From Bacteroidota bacterium (GTDB lineage Bacteria; Bacteroidota; Bacteroidia; Bacteroidales; Rikenellaceae): a stretch of 36,636 nt of DNA. The notes beneath the pieces are model-generated. The model had not been told where the DNA came from. It saw only the letters and a program-made list of their open reading frames with translations, and did not search any database. Where the stretch lies: contig JAEZTA010000127.1 of NCBI GenBank assembly GCA_023443765.1, forward strand, positions 1 to 36,636. The letters are read 5' to 3'. The stretch's first letter is position 1, and each line of letters begins with the position of its first letter. A program made the translations under genes and the position numbers. Below are positions 22,987 through 31,346 of this stretch, one piece after another.

Positions 22987-23730
22987 ATGAACAAAGAGGT
23001 CATCCGGCTGGAAAATATCCGGCGCGATTTCCGGGTCGGCGACGAGACGGTCCACGCCCTGCGCGGCGTTTCGTTCACCATCCGCGAGGGAGAGTTTGTG
23101 ACGATCATGGGCACGTCGGGATCGGGTAAATCGACGCTGCTGAACACGCTCGGCTGTCTCGACACGCCGACGGCGGGGGAGTACTACCTCGACGGCACAT
23201 CGGTCCGTACGATGGACAAGAACCAGCGCGCTACGCTGCGCAACCGCAAGATCGGCTTCGTGTTCCAGAGTTACAACCTGCTGCCGAAGACCACCGCCAT
23301 CGAAAACGTCGAGTTGCCGCTGATGTACAACCCGGCCTACTCCTCGTCGGCCCGGCGGGAACGCGCCGTCGAAGCGCTCAAGGCCGTGGGGCTGGGCGAC
23401 CGCCTGCAGCACAAGAGCAACCAGATGTCGGGCGGACAGATGCAGCGCGTGGCCATCGCCCGGGCGCTGGTGAACGACCCGGCGGTGATCCTGGCCGACG
23501 AGGCGACGGGCAACCTCGACACCCGCACCAGTTTCGAAGTGCTGGTGCTTTTCCAGCAACTTCACGCCGAGGGCCGCACGATCATCTTCGTCACGCACAA
23601 CCCCGAGATTTCGCAATACAGCAGCCGCAACATCATGCTGCGCGACGGACGCGTCACCGACGACACAGTCAACGAACACGTTTTATGCGCAGCCGACGCC
23701 CTGGCGCAGCTGCCCAAACAGGAGGAGTAA
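22987..23730 (+). CDS. MacB-type ABC transporter ATP-binding protein
   Basis: A 247-residue ATPase of the MacB/LolD class. Walker A is GTSGSGKST at 42-50. The Q-loop is VFQSYNLLPKTTAIENVELP. The signature is MSGGQMQRVAIARALVNDP, Walker B is ILADEATGNLD, and the H-loop is FVTHN. In E. coli MacB this domain is fused to the permease; here it is a separate gene 3 bp from it. The C-terminal 25 residues extend past the core. Confidence 0.95.
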   Translation: MNKEVIRLENIRRDFRVGDETVHALRGVSFTIREGEFVTIMGTSGSGKSTLLNTLGCLDTPTAGEYYLDGTSVRTMDKNQRATLRNRKIGFVFQSYNLLPKTTAIENVELPLMYNPAYSSSARRERAVEALKAVGLGDRLQHKSNQMSGGQMQRVAIARALVNDPAVILADEATGNLDTRTSFEVLVLFQQLHAEGRTIIFVTHNPEISQYSSRNIMLRDGRVTDDTVNEHVLCAADALAQLPKQEE

Positions 23731-23733
23731 GCC

Positions 23734-24954
23734 ATGAATTTTGCAAACCTTTTCAAAATAGCCGTCAAGGCGCTGAGCAACAACAAGCTACGCGGATTCC
23801 TGACAATGCTGGGCATCATCATCGGCGTCGCCTCGGTCATCACGATGCTCGCCATCGGGCAGGGCTCGAAAAAGAGCATCCAGGCCGAGATCAGCGAGAT
23901 GGGTTCGAACATGATCATGATCCACCCGGGCGGCGACCGGCGCGGCGGCGTCCAACTGAGCGCCGACGCCATGGAATCGCTCAAACTCAAGGATTTCGAA
24001 GACATCCAGACCAAGACGCGCTATGTAAGTTCCATCTCCCCGTCGGTCAGCAGTTCGGGGCAGACGGTCTACGGCGCCAACAACACCCCGACGACGGTCT
24101 ACGGCGTGAACCTCGACTACCTCGACATCCGCCGCTACAAAGTCGCCGACGGCGACTCTTTCACCGAGCAGGACATCAAGACCGCCGCCAAGGTCTGCCT
24201 GATCGGCAAATCGGTGGTCGACGACCTGTTCACCAACGGCGAAAATCCTGTCGGGAAGGTGATCCGGTTCGGAACCATCCCGTTCCGCATCGTCGGTGTG
24301 CTGGAAAGCAAGGGTTACAACAGCATGGGCATGGACCAGGACGACCTGATCATCACCCCCTACACGACCGTCCAGAAGCGCATCCTCGCCATCACCCACC
24401 TGCAGGGAATCACCTGTTCGGCGCTGAGCGAAGAGTACACCGACCAGGCGATCGACGAGATCACCGACATCCTGCGCACCAACCACAAACTCAAGGCTTC
24501 GGACGACGACGATTTCTCGATCCGTTCGCAGCAGGAACTCTCGTCGATGCTCACCTCGACAACCGACATGATGACCGTATTGCTGGCCGCTGTAGCGGGC
24601 ATCTCGCTGCTCGTCGGAGGCATCGGCATCATGAATATCATGTACGTCTCGGTAACGGAGCGCACGCGCGAGATCGGCCTCCGAATGTCGATCGGCGCCA
24701 AAGGACGCGACATACTGGCCCAATTCCTCATCGAATCCATTCTGATCAGCGTCACAGGCGGCCTGATCGGTGTTGTGCTGGGCATAGGCGCAGCGCTGGT
24801 GGTCAACCTCGCAGCCTCGTTCCCGATCTATATCCAGCCATGGAGCGTCTTCCTCTCGTTCGCCGTCTGCACCCTCACGGGCGTCTTCTTCGGGTGGTAT
24901 CCGGCACAGAAAGCCGCCATGCTCGACCCGATCGAAGCCATCCGCTACGAATAG
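23734..24954 (+). CDS. MacB-type ABC transporter permease (FtsX family)
   Basis: A 406-residue permease with the type VII (MacB/FtsX) plan. Helix one is at about 18-40 (LTMLGIIIGVASVITMLAIG). A periplasmic MacB_PCD domain (about 45-270) follows, then three C-terminal helices with the family sequence GGIGIMNIMYVSVTERTREIGLR, and it ends DPIEAIRYE. These transporters use mechanotransmission across the periplasm to expel drugs, toxins or peptides through TolC. A short hairpin without a T-run (24955-24971) follows the stop. Confidence 0.95.
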   Translation: MNFANLFKIAVKALSNNKLRGFLTMLGIIIGVASVITMLAIGQGSKKSIQAEISEMGSNMIMIHPGGDRRGGVQLSADAMESLKLKDFEDIQTKTRYVSSISPSVSSSGQTVYGANNTPTTVYGVNLDYLDIRRYKVADGDSFTEQDIKTAAKVCLIGKSVVDDLFTNGENPVGKVIRFGTIPFRIVGVLESKGYNSMGMDQDDLIITPYTTVQKRILAITHLQGITCSALSEEYTDQAIDEITDILRTNHKLKASDDDDFSIRSQQELSSMLTSTTDMMTVLLAAVAGISLLVGGIGIMNIMYVSVTERTREIGLRMSIGAKGRDILAQFLIESILISVTGGLIGVVLGIGAALVVNLAASFPIYIQPWSVFLSFAVCTLTGVFFGWYPAQKAAMLDPIEAIRYE

Positions 24955-24971
24955 CCTGCCTAAGAGGCAGG
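24955..24971 (+). other. Short hairpin after the MacB-type permease gene
   Basis: CCTGCCT (24955-24961) and AGGCAGG (24965-24971) form a perfect seven-pair stem with a three-base loop. No T-run follows, so termination is uncertain and read-through into the kinase gene is possible. Confidence 0.45.
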
Positions 24972-25032
24972 ATTTAAGAGGCAAGAGTAGGTTACAACGA
25001 TCTCATTCAAATCCAGCCCGGCCGCTTTATAA

Positions 25033-25047
25033 AATCGTAATACGATT
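25033..25047. promoter_or_regulatory. 15-bp perfect palindrome before the LytS-type kinase gene
   Basis: AATCGTA (25033-25039) and TACGATT (25041-25047) are perfect inverted repeats with one central base. The site lies about 26 bp before the -7 element at 25073, so it covers or abuts the -33 region. A dimeric regulator may bind here. The LytTR regulator two genes on is a candidate, although LytTR proteins usually use direct repeats. Confidence 0.45.
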
Positions 25048-25072
25048 ACCCTCAATAATTCCGTTTTTTTCA

Positions 25073-25080
25073 TACTTTTG
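25073..25080 (+). promoter_or_regulatory. -7 element of the LytS-type kinase gene
   Basis: TACTTTTG fully matches TAnnTTTG and ends 5 bp before the ATG at 25086. Transcription should then begin at or very near the start codon, giving a leaderless message. No -33 TTG is seen. Confidence 0.6.
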
Positions 25081-25085
25081 TAATC

Positions 25086-26135
25086 ATGATCGCGTCGCAA
25101 TCGAAATACACCGGCTGGTTGGTCCACCTCACGGCATGGGCCGTGATCTTCGGCATGCCGCTGTTCGTCACCGGACCCGACAAACCGTTGATGACCGGAC
25201 CACAGTACATCCGTTTCCTGCTGGTCCCGCTGTCGTTCATGGTCGTCTTCTATGTCAATTACTTCCAGTTGATCGACCGCTACCTTACGACGCGGCGTTT
25301 TGCTCATTTCTCAGTATACAACATCCTGCTGGTCGGGGGTGTGATGGTGGGGGTCCACCTGCTGTTCCGCTACGTACTGCCGCACGATGCCGCGCACCAT
25401 CCGCCGATGGACCGCCCGTGGCAGGACGCCGTACATTTCTTCATCGGCAACGCCATGCTCTACCTGCTGGTCGTCGGCGTGGGCGTCGCCATCCGAATGA
25501 CGAGCGGCTGGTACCGTGCCGAAGCAGCCCGCCAGGAACTGGAACACAGCCGCACAGAGGCCGAGTTGCAGAACCTCAAGAGCCAGCTCAACCCCCATTT
25601 CCTGTTCAACACGCTCAACAACATCTATTCGCTCATCCAGCTCGACACCGAACGGGCCCAGCAGGCCGTCCACGACCTGAGCCGCCTGCTGCGTTACGTG
25701 CTCTACGACAGCAGCCAGCCCACTGTGCCGCTGAAAGCCGAAGTCGAATTTCTGCGCGACTACATCGAGTTGATGCGCATCCGCCTGCCGCGGCATGTAA
25801 AGGTATTCGTGTCGCTGCCCGACGAACCGTCGCAGGCGCCCGTGGCCCCGCTGCTCTTTATCTCGCTGGTCGAAAATGCCTTCAAGCATGGCGTGAGCAA
25901 CGACAAACCCTCCTATGTCACCATCGACATCCACGAGATCGAAGGCCAGCTAATCTGCAAGATCAAGAACAGTTACTTCCCCAAATCAGCGGAGTCGGAC
26001 CGGAGCGGTTCGGGCATCGGCCTGAAAAACCTATCGAAGCGTCTCGAAATGATCTACCCGGGGCGCCACACATTCGAATACGGACAAACGGGCGACGTCT
26101 ACCTGGCGTTGCTGTGCGTCAAACTGCATGCATAG
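25086..26135 (+). CDS. LytS-type sensor histidine kinase (His_kinase family)
   Basis: A 349-residue membrane kinase. Four hydrophobic segments lie at about 10-29, 41-60, 76-97 and 115-137, without a large periplasmic domain. A coiled linker (144-165) leads to the His_kinase motif LKSQLNPHFLFNTLNNIYSL with His171. The ATP-binding part has FISLVENAFKHG and GIGLKNLSKRL. This is the usual Bacteroidetes partner of LytTR regulators, and the regulator gene starts 4 bp after its stop. It lies downstream of the MacAB-like genes, so it may sense envelope stress linked to them (inference). Confidence 0.93.
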   Translation: MIASQSKYTGWLVHLTAWAVIFGMPLFVTGPDKPLMTGPQYIRFLLVPLSFMVVFYVNYFQLIDRYLTTRRFAHFSVYNILLVGGVMVGVHLLFRYVLPHDAAHHPPMDRPWQDAVHFFIGNAMLYLLVVGVGVAIRMTSGWYRAEAARQELEHSRTEAELQNLKSQLNPHFLFNTLNNIYSLIQLDTERAQQAVHDLSRLLRYVLYDSSQPTVPLKAEVEFLRDYIELMRIRLPRHVKVFVSLPDEPSQAPVAPLLFISLVENAFKHGVSNDKPSYVTIDIHEIEGQLICKIKNSYFPKSAESDRSGSGIGLKNLSKRLEMIYPGRHTFEYGQTGDVYLALLCVKLHA

Positions 26136-26139
26136 ATAA

Positions 26140-26904
26140 ATGAAACTGACCTGTGCGATAATCGACGACGAGCCGCTGGCCGTAGAACTGATGGAAGGGT
26201 ATGTCCGAAAAACGCCCTTTTTGGAACTGCGCAACTCGTTCGGCAGCGGAACGGCGGCCGTCGAGACTTTGCGCGAACGGCCCGTCGACCTGCTTCTCTG
26301 CGACATCCAGATGCCCGGAGTCAACGGCATGGAACTTTCGCGGATGCTTCCGGCAGACACCCGCGTCATCTTCACCACAGCCTTCAGCCGCTATGCAGTC
26401 GAAGGGTTCCGGGTCCGCGCCATCGACTACCTGCTCAAACCGATCAGCTATGCCGATTTCCTCGCCGCGGCGCAAAAGGCTTTGGAGTGGTTCGAAATCA
26501 AACGCCGCGCCGAAAAGGCGGCTCCGGACGAAGCGCATCAGAGCATCTTCGTCAAAACCGAATACCGTCTGCAACAGATCGAACTGGATAAGATCCTCTA
26601 TATCGAAGGGTTGAAGGACTATGTCAAAATCCATGTCGAGGGCGAGGCGCACCCCATCCTGTCACTGCTGAGCCTCAAATCGCTGGAAGACCAGCTGCCC
26701 GCCGACCGCTTCGTCCGCATCCACCGCTCCTACATCGTGCAGCCGGCAAAAATCCGCACCATCGAACGCAACCGCATCGTCTTCGGCAAGGAGTACATCC
26801 CCATCTCCGAAGGCTATCGCCAGCCGTTCTTCGACTTTCTGGCGCGGCGTTCGCTGATGCCCAAAGGTGCGGCCAGCCCCGACGTTCCGCACCGGAAAGA
26901 GTGA
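26140..26904 (+). CDS. LytTR-family response regulator
   Basis: A 254-residue DNA-binding regulator. The receiver domain spans about 3-118 (Asp9/Asp10, phospho-acceptor Asp55 in LLCDIQMPGVNG, TTAFSRYA, and Lys in YLLKPIS). The LytTR domain spans about 138-240 (IFVKTEYRLQQIELDKILYI, then YVKIHV, and FVRIHRSYIV). It forms a two-component pair with the kinase just upstream. Its stop is directly adjacent to the stop of the convergent TetR gene (26904/26905), with no terminator between them. Confidence 0.94.
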   Translation: MKLTCAIIDDEPLAVELMEGYVRKTPFLELRNSFGSGTAAVETLRERPVDLLLCDIQMPGVNGMELSRMLPADTRVIFTTAFSRYAVEGFRVRAIDYLLKPISYADFLAAAQKALEWFEIKRRAEKAAPDEAHQSIFVKTEYRLQQIELDKILYIEGLKDYVKIHVEGEAHPILSLLSLKSLEDQLPADRFVRIHRSYIVQPAKIRTIERNRIVFGKEYIPISEGYRQPFFDFLARRSLMPKGAASPDVPHRKE

Positions 26905-27489
26905 CTACGCGCCTTCCACGAGGGTTTCTTTCATTCTCTGCAACCGCTGCATCTCCTGCCAGCCTTTTTCAGTTGAGGAACCGCGCAGGAACAGAAACAG
27001 CGTCTTGCCGACGGCATCCCGGTCACGTCCGGCCGTCGTTCCCGGCCAGAACAGGTCCCCGAAAAGGTCGAAATACTCCGACCCGAGCAGATACCCCTGC
27101 CGCACACCTTCCTCGAAAAGCTCACACAGTCGCGTCTGCAACGTATGCCGCTCGTAGGCGATCACGTCGATCACCGCCGGATAATACTCCGCATCGTCGA
27201 TAAACAGGTCGCTCACCTTTCCGAAGGTGTCGTAAATTCCCACCGCAAGGCGAACGAAAGCTTCCAGAGGCGTCGTCGCCTTGCGGCAGGCGCTGTCCAT
27301 CCGTTCGTTGAGCTGCGACAGCGCCCGTTCGACGCTCTGTGTAACAAGCTCCTGCTTGTTTGCGAACTGCGCGTCCAGTTCCGACTTCGTAACGCCGATT
27401 TTCTCGGCAATCGCGCGCATGCGCAAATCCTGAATCCCTTCGCGGATGAAAATCCGGTAGGCCGCGTCCAACATCTCATTCCGTTCCAT
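26905..27489 (-). CDS. TetR/AcrR-family regulator at the distal end of the efflux operon
   Basis: A 194-residue regulator with an N-terminal TetR helix-turn-helix: MLDAAYRIFIREGIQDLRMR and IAEKIGVTKSELDAQFANKQ. The recognition region has SELDAQFANK in place of the usual xxLYxYFxxK, so DNA contacts may be atypical. It starts 12 bp after the last permease gene and is transcribed with it. The operon is thus bracketed by two TetR genes. Its own target and ligand are unknown. Confidence 0.85.
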   Translation of the reverse strand: MERNEMLDAAYRIFIREGIQDLRMRAIAEKIGVTKSELDAQFANKQELVTQSVERALSQLNERMDSACRKATTPLEAFVRLAVGIYDTFGKVSDLFIDDAEYYPAVIDVIAYERHTLQTRLCELFEEGVRQGYLLGSEYFDLFGDLFWPGTTAGRDRDAVGKTLFLFLRGSSTEKGWQEMQRLQRMKETLVEGA

Positions 27490-27501
27490 AGTCTTTCGTC
27501 T

Positions 27502-28605
27502 TTATGTTTGTTTTCTGTAACTCAATGCTGCCCAACCGTTGAACAGGACGGCAAAAACCGCCAATGCCACATAGTTGGTCCACAGTTCGCTGATCGTCGT
27601 ACCCTTGAGGTAGACCGAGCGCATCACCTCGACGAAATAGCTCGGCGGCAGCACGCGGGTCGTCCACTGCGCCCACACGGGCATCGACTCAACCGGAGTG
27701 ATCAGGCCGCTCATCAGTACGAAGATCATCACGAAGAAAAACATCACGAACATCGTCTGCTGCATGTTCGAAGAGCCGTTGGCGATCCCGACGCCGAGGC
27801 CCGACATCGTGAGGATGAAGAGCGCCGCCGCAAGGAACAACGCCCCGATGCTGCCGACCGGGACTAGCCCGTAAACGATCCATGCCACCAGCATCACCAG
27901 CGCCAGCACCACCAGGCCGATGATCCAGAACGGGATCAGCTTGGCCAGCGTGAAGGTCAGCGTACTGACAGGCGTGACGTTGATCTGCTCGATGGTCCCG
28001 ACCTCCTTTTCGCCCACGAGATTCAGGGCCGGAAGGAATCCGCAGAGCATCACCAGCAGCATGATCATCAGTGCAGGAATCATGTAATGACGGTATTCGA
28101 GGGTAGGGTTGTAGCGGTTCTGGACCGTGATGAGATCCGGCGACGCCGCTGTGCCCTGCTCGCCGCTCAGTTCAGCAATGGTCTGCGTCACCACTGCGGT
28201 GAGGTATTGGCCGCCGAGGCTGCCTTTGATGGCGTTCACGCCGTTCGCGGCGATACTGACCTGCTCGGGCCGCCCGACCACAAGCCCGTGTTCGAAATCG
28301 TCGGGAATCTCCAGGATAACGTCCGAGGCTCCCGCATCGAGGTTTTCGAGCGACGCGGCGTAATCGGACGTAATCTCCTGCAACGAGAAATAATCCGAGG
28401 CGGCGATCTTCTGTACGATGCGCCGCGAAGCATCCGAACGGTCGTGGTCGACCACCGCGACATTGATATGGTGCACGTCCATCGTCGTCACCCACGGCAT
28501 CACGAACATGATCATCAGCGGGAATATCACGACCATCTTCGGCATGAAAGGGTTGCGGAAAAACTGCCGAAACTCCTTATCGAGCAAAACTAACAGCGTA
28601 CGCAT
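27502..28605 (-). CDS. ABC-2 type permease, YbhR-like
   Basis: A 367-residue permease: N-terminal membrane helix (about 20-40), a large extracytoplasmic domain (about 45-170), and five C-terminal helices. Family pattern NLVGEKEVGTIEQINVTP in the middle and LPPSYFVEVMRSVYLKG near the end are those of the YhhJ/YbhR group. It lies 2 bp after its paralogous permease and probably forms a heterodimer with it. Substrates in E. coli YbhFSR include cationic drugs; here they are unknown. Confidence 0.92.
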   Translation of the reverse strand: MRTLLVLLDKEFRQFFRNPFMPKMVVIFPLMIMFVMPWVTTMDVHHINVAVVDHDRSDASRRIVQKIAASDYFSLQEITSDYAASLENLDAGASDVILEIPDDFEHGLVVGRPEQVSIAANGVNAIKGSLGGQYLTAVVTQTIAELSGEQGTAASPDLITVQNRYNPTLEYRHYMIPALMIMLLVMLCGFLPALNLVGEKEVGTIEQINVTPVSTLTFTLAKLIPFWIIGLVVLALVMLVAWIVYGLVPVGSIGALFLAAALFILTMSGLGVGIANGSSNMQQTMFVMFFFVMIFVLMSGLITPVESMPVWAQWTTRVLPPSYFVEVMRSVYLKGTTISELWTNYVALAVFAVLFNGWAALSYRKQT

Positions 28606-28607
28606 CG

Positions 28608-29702
28608 TTATTCGAGTTTATCGTTAAACTTTTTGAGCGCCACGACGACCAGCGCAACCGTCATGACCAGCAGGATCGAAAACTCCTTCAGGACGGCCCC
28701 GAACGGCAGGCCTTCGATCATCAGCTTGCGCACCGCCTCGATATACCACCGGGCCGGAATGACGCACGACATGCCCTGCAGGATGCCGGGCATGTTCTCG
28801 ATGGGAAACGCCATACCCGAGAGCATGATGATCGGCATAAGCATCAGCATGGCCGAAATGATCAGCGCCGTAGACTGCTTGTCGGAAACAGTGGAGATGA
28901 AAAGCCCCAACGCCAGCGCCAGCACAAGGTAGAGCAGCGAAATCCCGACAAGGCCCCCGATGCTGCCCGACATCGGCACATCCAGCACGTAACGGGCCAG
29001 CAGGAGGATCGTCAGCAGGTTGAAGCACGACAACAGGAAGTAGGGGATCATCTTGGCGAAGACGATCCACACGGGCCGTACGGGCGACACCAGCAGCACC
29101 TCCATCGTCCCGGTCTCCTTCTCGCGGACGATCGACACCGAAGTCATGATGGCGCAGATCAGGATGAAGATCAGGCCCATAATGCCGGGCACGAAGTTGT
29201 AGGCGCTCTTCATCTGCGGATTGTACAACAACCGCATATCGGGCATCAGGGCCGCGGACTGCCCGTCAGCTAACAGTATCTGTTGCAGGTAACCCATTCC
29301 GGCGGATGCCGTGTTGGGATTCGAAGCATCGAAAATCAACTGTACGGCGCTTTGCGCAGGCTCCCCGTGCGCTGCGGCGAGCATCTGCCGGTCGAAATCG
29401 GCAGCGAACACGACCACCACGTCGGCATCGCCGGCGCGCAGCGTGTGGTCGATCTCCGGCTGGACGACATAGCCTTTAAAGGTGAAATATTCGTTGGCCG
29501 CGACGTTCTCTACCGCACGGCGTACCGCCTCGGTCGGATGCGGCGCCACAACGGCGAAGTCGATGTTCGTGATCTCGGTCGAAATGGCGAATCCGAACAA
29601 CAGCATCTGCACAATAGGCATGCCCAGCACAATGAGCATCGTGCGGGGGTCGCGCAGGATATGCAGCGCTTCTTTTTTGACGAATGACAGAAAACTTCCC
29701 AT
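28608..29702 (-). CDS. ABC-2 type permease, YbhS-like
   Basis: A 364-residue paralogue of the next permease with the same plan: KEALHILRDPRTMLIVLGMP at the N-terminus, an extracytoplasmic domain (about 45-165), SIVREKETGTMEVLLVSPVRP before the helical core, and IPARWYIEAVRKLMIEG near the end. Gaps of 2 bp on both sides place it in the operon. It is probably the YbhS equivalent. Confidence 0.92.
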   Translation of the reverse strand: MGSFLSFVKKEALHILRDPRTMLIVLGMPIVQMLLFGFAISTEITNIDFAVVAPHPTEAVRRAVENVAANEYFTFKGYVVQPEIDHTLRAGDADVVVVFAADFDRQMLAAAHGEPAQSAVQLIFDASNPNTASAGMGYLQQILLADGQSAALMPDMRLLYNPQMKSAYNFVPGIMGLIFILICAIMTSVSIVREKETGTMEVLLVSPVRPVWIVFAKMIPYFLLSCFNLLTILLLARYVLDVPMSGSIGGLVGISLLYLVLALALGLFISTVSDKQSTALIISAMLMLMPIIMLSGMAFPIENMPGILQGMSCVIPARWYIEAVRKLMIEGLPFGAVLKEFSILLVMTVALVVVALKKFNDKLE

Positions 29703-29704
29703 CG

Positions 29705-30445
29705 CTATTCGCTTCGTTTAGCTTCACGGGCCAACCGACGGAACACTTCGTCCATCGACTCTGCCGCGAATTGTTTTTTGAGGTCGGCGGGCGTTCCCAG
29801 CGCGCTGATCCGGCCATCGACCATGATCGACACGCGCGAGCAATACTCCGCCTCGTCCATGTAGTGCGTCGTCACGAAGACCGTCGTGCCTCCGGCCGCC
29901 GCCTCGTAAATCAGTTCCCAGAACTGGCGGCGCGTCACGGGGTCGACGCCTCCGGTCGGTTCGTCGAGGAACACCACCTCGGGACGGTGCAGCGTCGCCA
30001 CCGAAAAGGCCAGCTTCTGCTTCCAGCCCAGCGGCAGCGAACCCACCAGGGTATTGATCTCCGAGCGGAAATCCAGCCGCCGGAGGATTTCGACCGTGCG
30101 GCGGAGGATTTGCATCCGCCCGAGGCCGTAGATACCGCCGTAGAGGCGAATATTCTCCATCACCGTCAGGTCGTCATAGAGCGAGAAACGCTGGCTCATG
30201 TAGCCGATATGGCGTTTGATCTGCTCACCGTCGCGCATCACGTCGAATCCCGCGACCGTACCGCTGCCCGAAGTAGGGTAGCTCAACCCGCAGAGCATGC
30301 GCATCGCCGTGGTTTTCCCGGCTCCGTTGGCTCCGAGAAACCCGAATATCTCGCCGCGCGCTACCTCGAACGTAATCCCGTCGACAGCCGTGAAGTCGCC
30401 GAAACGCTTGGTCAGTTCCCTGACCGATATGATTGCATCATTCAT
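29705..30445 (-). CDS. ABC transporter ATPase, C-half of a split YbhF
   Basis: A 246-residue ATPase. Walker A is GANGAGKTT. In place of LSGGQ it has LPLGWKQKLAFSVATLHRPE, the variant signature known from the second ATPase half of YbhF-type proteins. Walker B is VVFLDEPTGGVDP and the H-loop is FVTTHYMDEAEYC. It overlaps the preceding ATPase gene by 8 bp, consistent with translational coupling and a heterodimer. Confidence 0.93.
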   Translation of the reverse strand: MNDAIISVRELTKRFGDFTAVDGITFEVARGEIFGFLGANGAGKTTAMRMLCGLSYPTSGSGTVAGFDVMRDGEQIKRHIGYMSQRFSLYDDLTVMENIRLYGGIYGLGRMQILRRTVEILRRLDFRSEINTLVGSLPLGWKQKLAFSVATLHRPEVVFLDEPTGGVDPVTRRQFWELIYEAAAGGTTVFVTTHYMDEAEYCSRVSIMVDGRISALGTPADLKKQFAAESMDEVFRRLAREAKRSE

Positions 30446-31346
30446 GGCGCATCCTCTTTATAAATACGTCTTCGATTCCCGGTTCGGTCCGCCGTACCGC
30501 GACGCCACGGAAACCCGCATCCGCCAGTTCCCGGGCAAATGCCTCCGCATCGAACCCTTCGCGGACGACCAGGTGGTGCTCTGCTCCGAAAGGGTAGCAT
30601 TCCGCCACTTCCGCCGCATTGCGGGCCGCGTTCAGCAGGCCATACATGTCTTCGCCGGAAAGGGCGTACAACGGCTCGCCGAACGATGCGACCACCCCTT
30701 CGGGCGTGTCGATACTCAGCAGGCGGCCCTTGTCGCAGAGGGCGATACGGTCGCAGCGACGCGCCTCGTCCATGTAGGGAGTCGACACGAGCATCGAAAT
30801 GCCTTCGCGCTTGAGTTCAGAGAGCATGTCCCAGAACTCGCTGCGCGAAACGGGGTCCACGCCCGTCGTCGGCTCGTCGAGCAGCAGCACCGAGGGGCGG
30901 TGCACGAGCGCACAGCACAGGGCCAATTTCTGCTTCATGCCACCCGAGAGCTTCCCGGCGCGACGCGTGCGAAACGGTTCGATCTGGCGGTAGATCGGGG
31001 CGATCAGATCGTAGTTGTCCTGCACCCCGACGCCGAACAGGGCGGCGAAGAACGCGAGGTTCTCCTCGACCGACAGGTCGGGGTAGAGCGAGAAACGCCC
31101 GGGCATGTAACCCACCCGCGAACGGATCGTCCGGTAGTCGTCCACGATGTCGCAGCCGTCAACTGCCGCACGCCCCGAATCGGGGTTCAGCAACGTCGCC
31201 AGCAGGCGGAATAGCGTGGTCTTGCCTGCGCCGTCGGGGCCAATCAGCCCGAACAGTTCGCCCCGGGCGACCGAGAACGACACCCCGTCCAAAGCCGTCA
31301 GCGCGCCGTAACGCTTGGTCAGTTTATCGACTTCGATAGCATTCAT
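30438..31346 (-). CDS. ABC transporter ATPase, N-half of a split YbhF
   Basis: A 302-residue ATPase with Walker A GPDGAGKTT (Asp at the third position, as in the first half of YbhF), signature LSGGMKQKLALCCALVHRP and Walker B LLLDEPTTGVDP. Residues about 215-302 form a C-terminal extension of the kind that trails ABC-2 ATPases. The switch loop reads VSTPYMDEA, with Pro-Tyr where His is expected (the second half has TTHYMDEA). If this is not an alignment slip, the H-loop His is missing in one half, which would make the pair asymmetric. It overlaps the adaptor gene by 4 bp. Confidence 0.92.
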   Translation of the reverse strand: MNAIEVDKLTKRYGALTALDGVSFSVARGELFGLIGPDGAGKTTLFRLLATLLNPDSGRAAVDGCDIVDDYRTIRSRVGYMPGRFSLYPDLSVEENLAFFAALFGVGVQDNYDLIAPIYRQIEPFRTRRAGKLSGGMKQKLALCCALVHRPSVLLLDEPTTGVDPVSRSEFWDMLSELKREGISMLVSTPYMDEARRCDRIALCDKGRLLSIDTPEGVVASFGEPLYALSGEDMYGLLNAARNAAEVAECYPFGAEHHLVVREGFDAEAFARELADAGFRGVAVRRTEPGIEDVFIKRMRHE

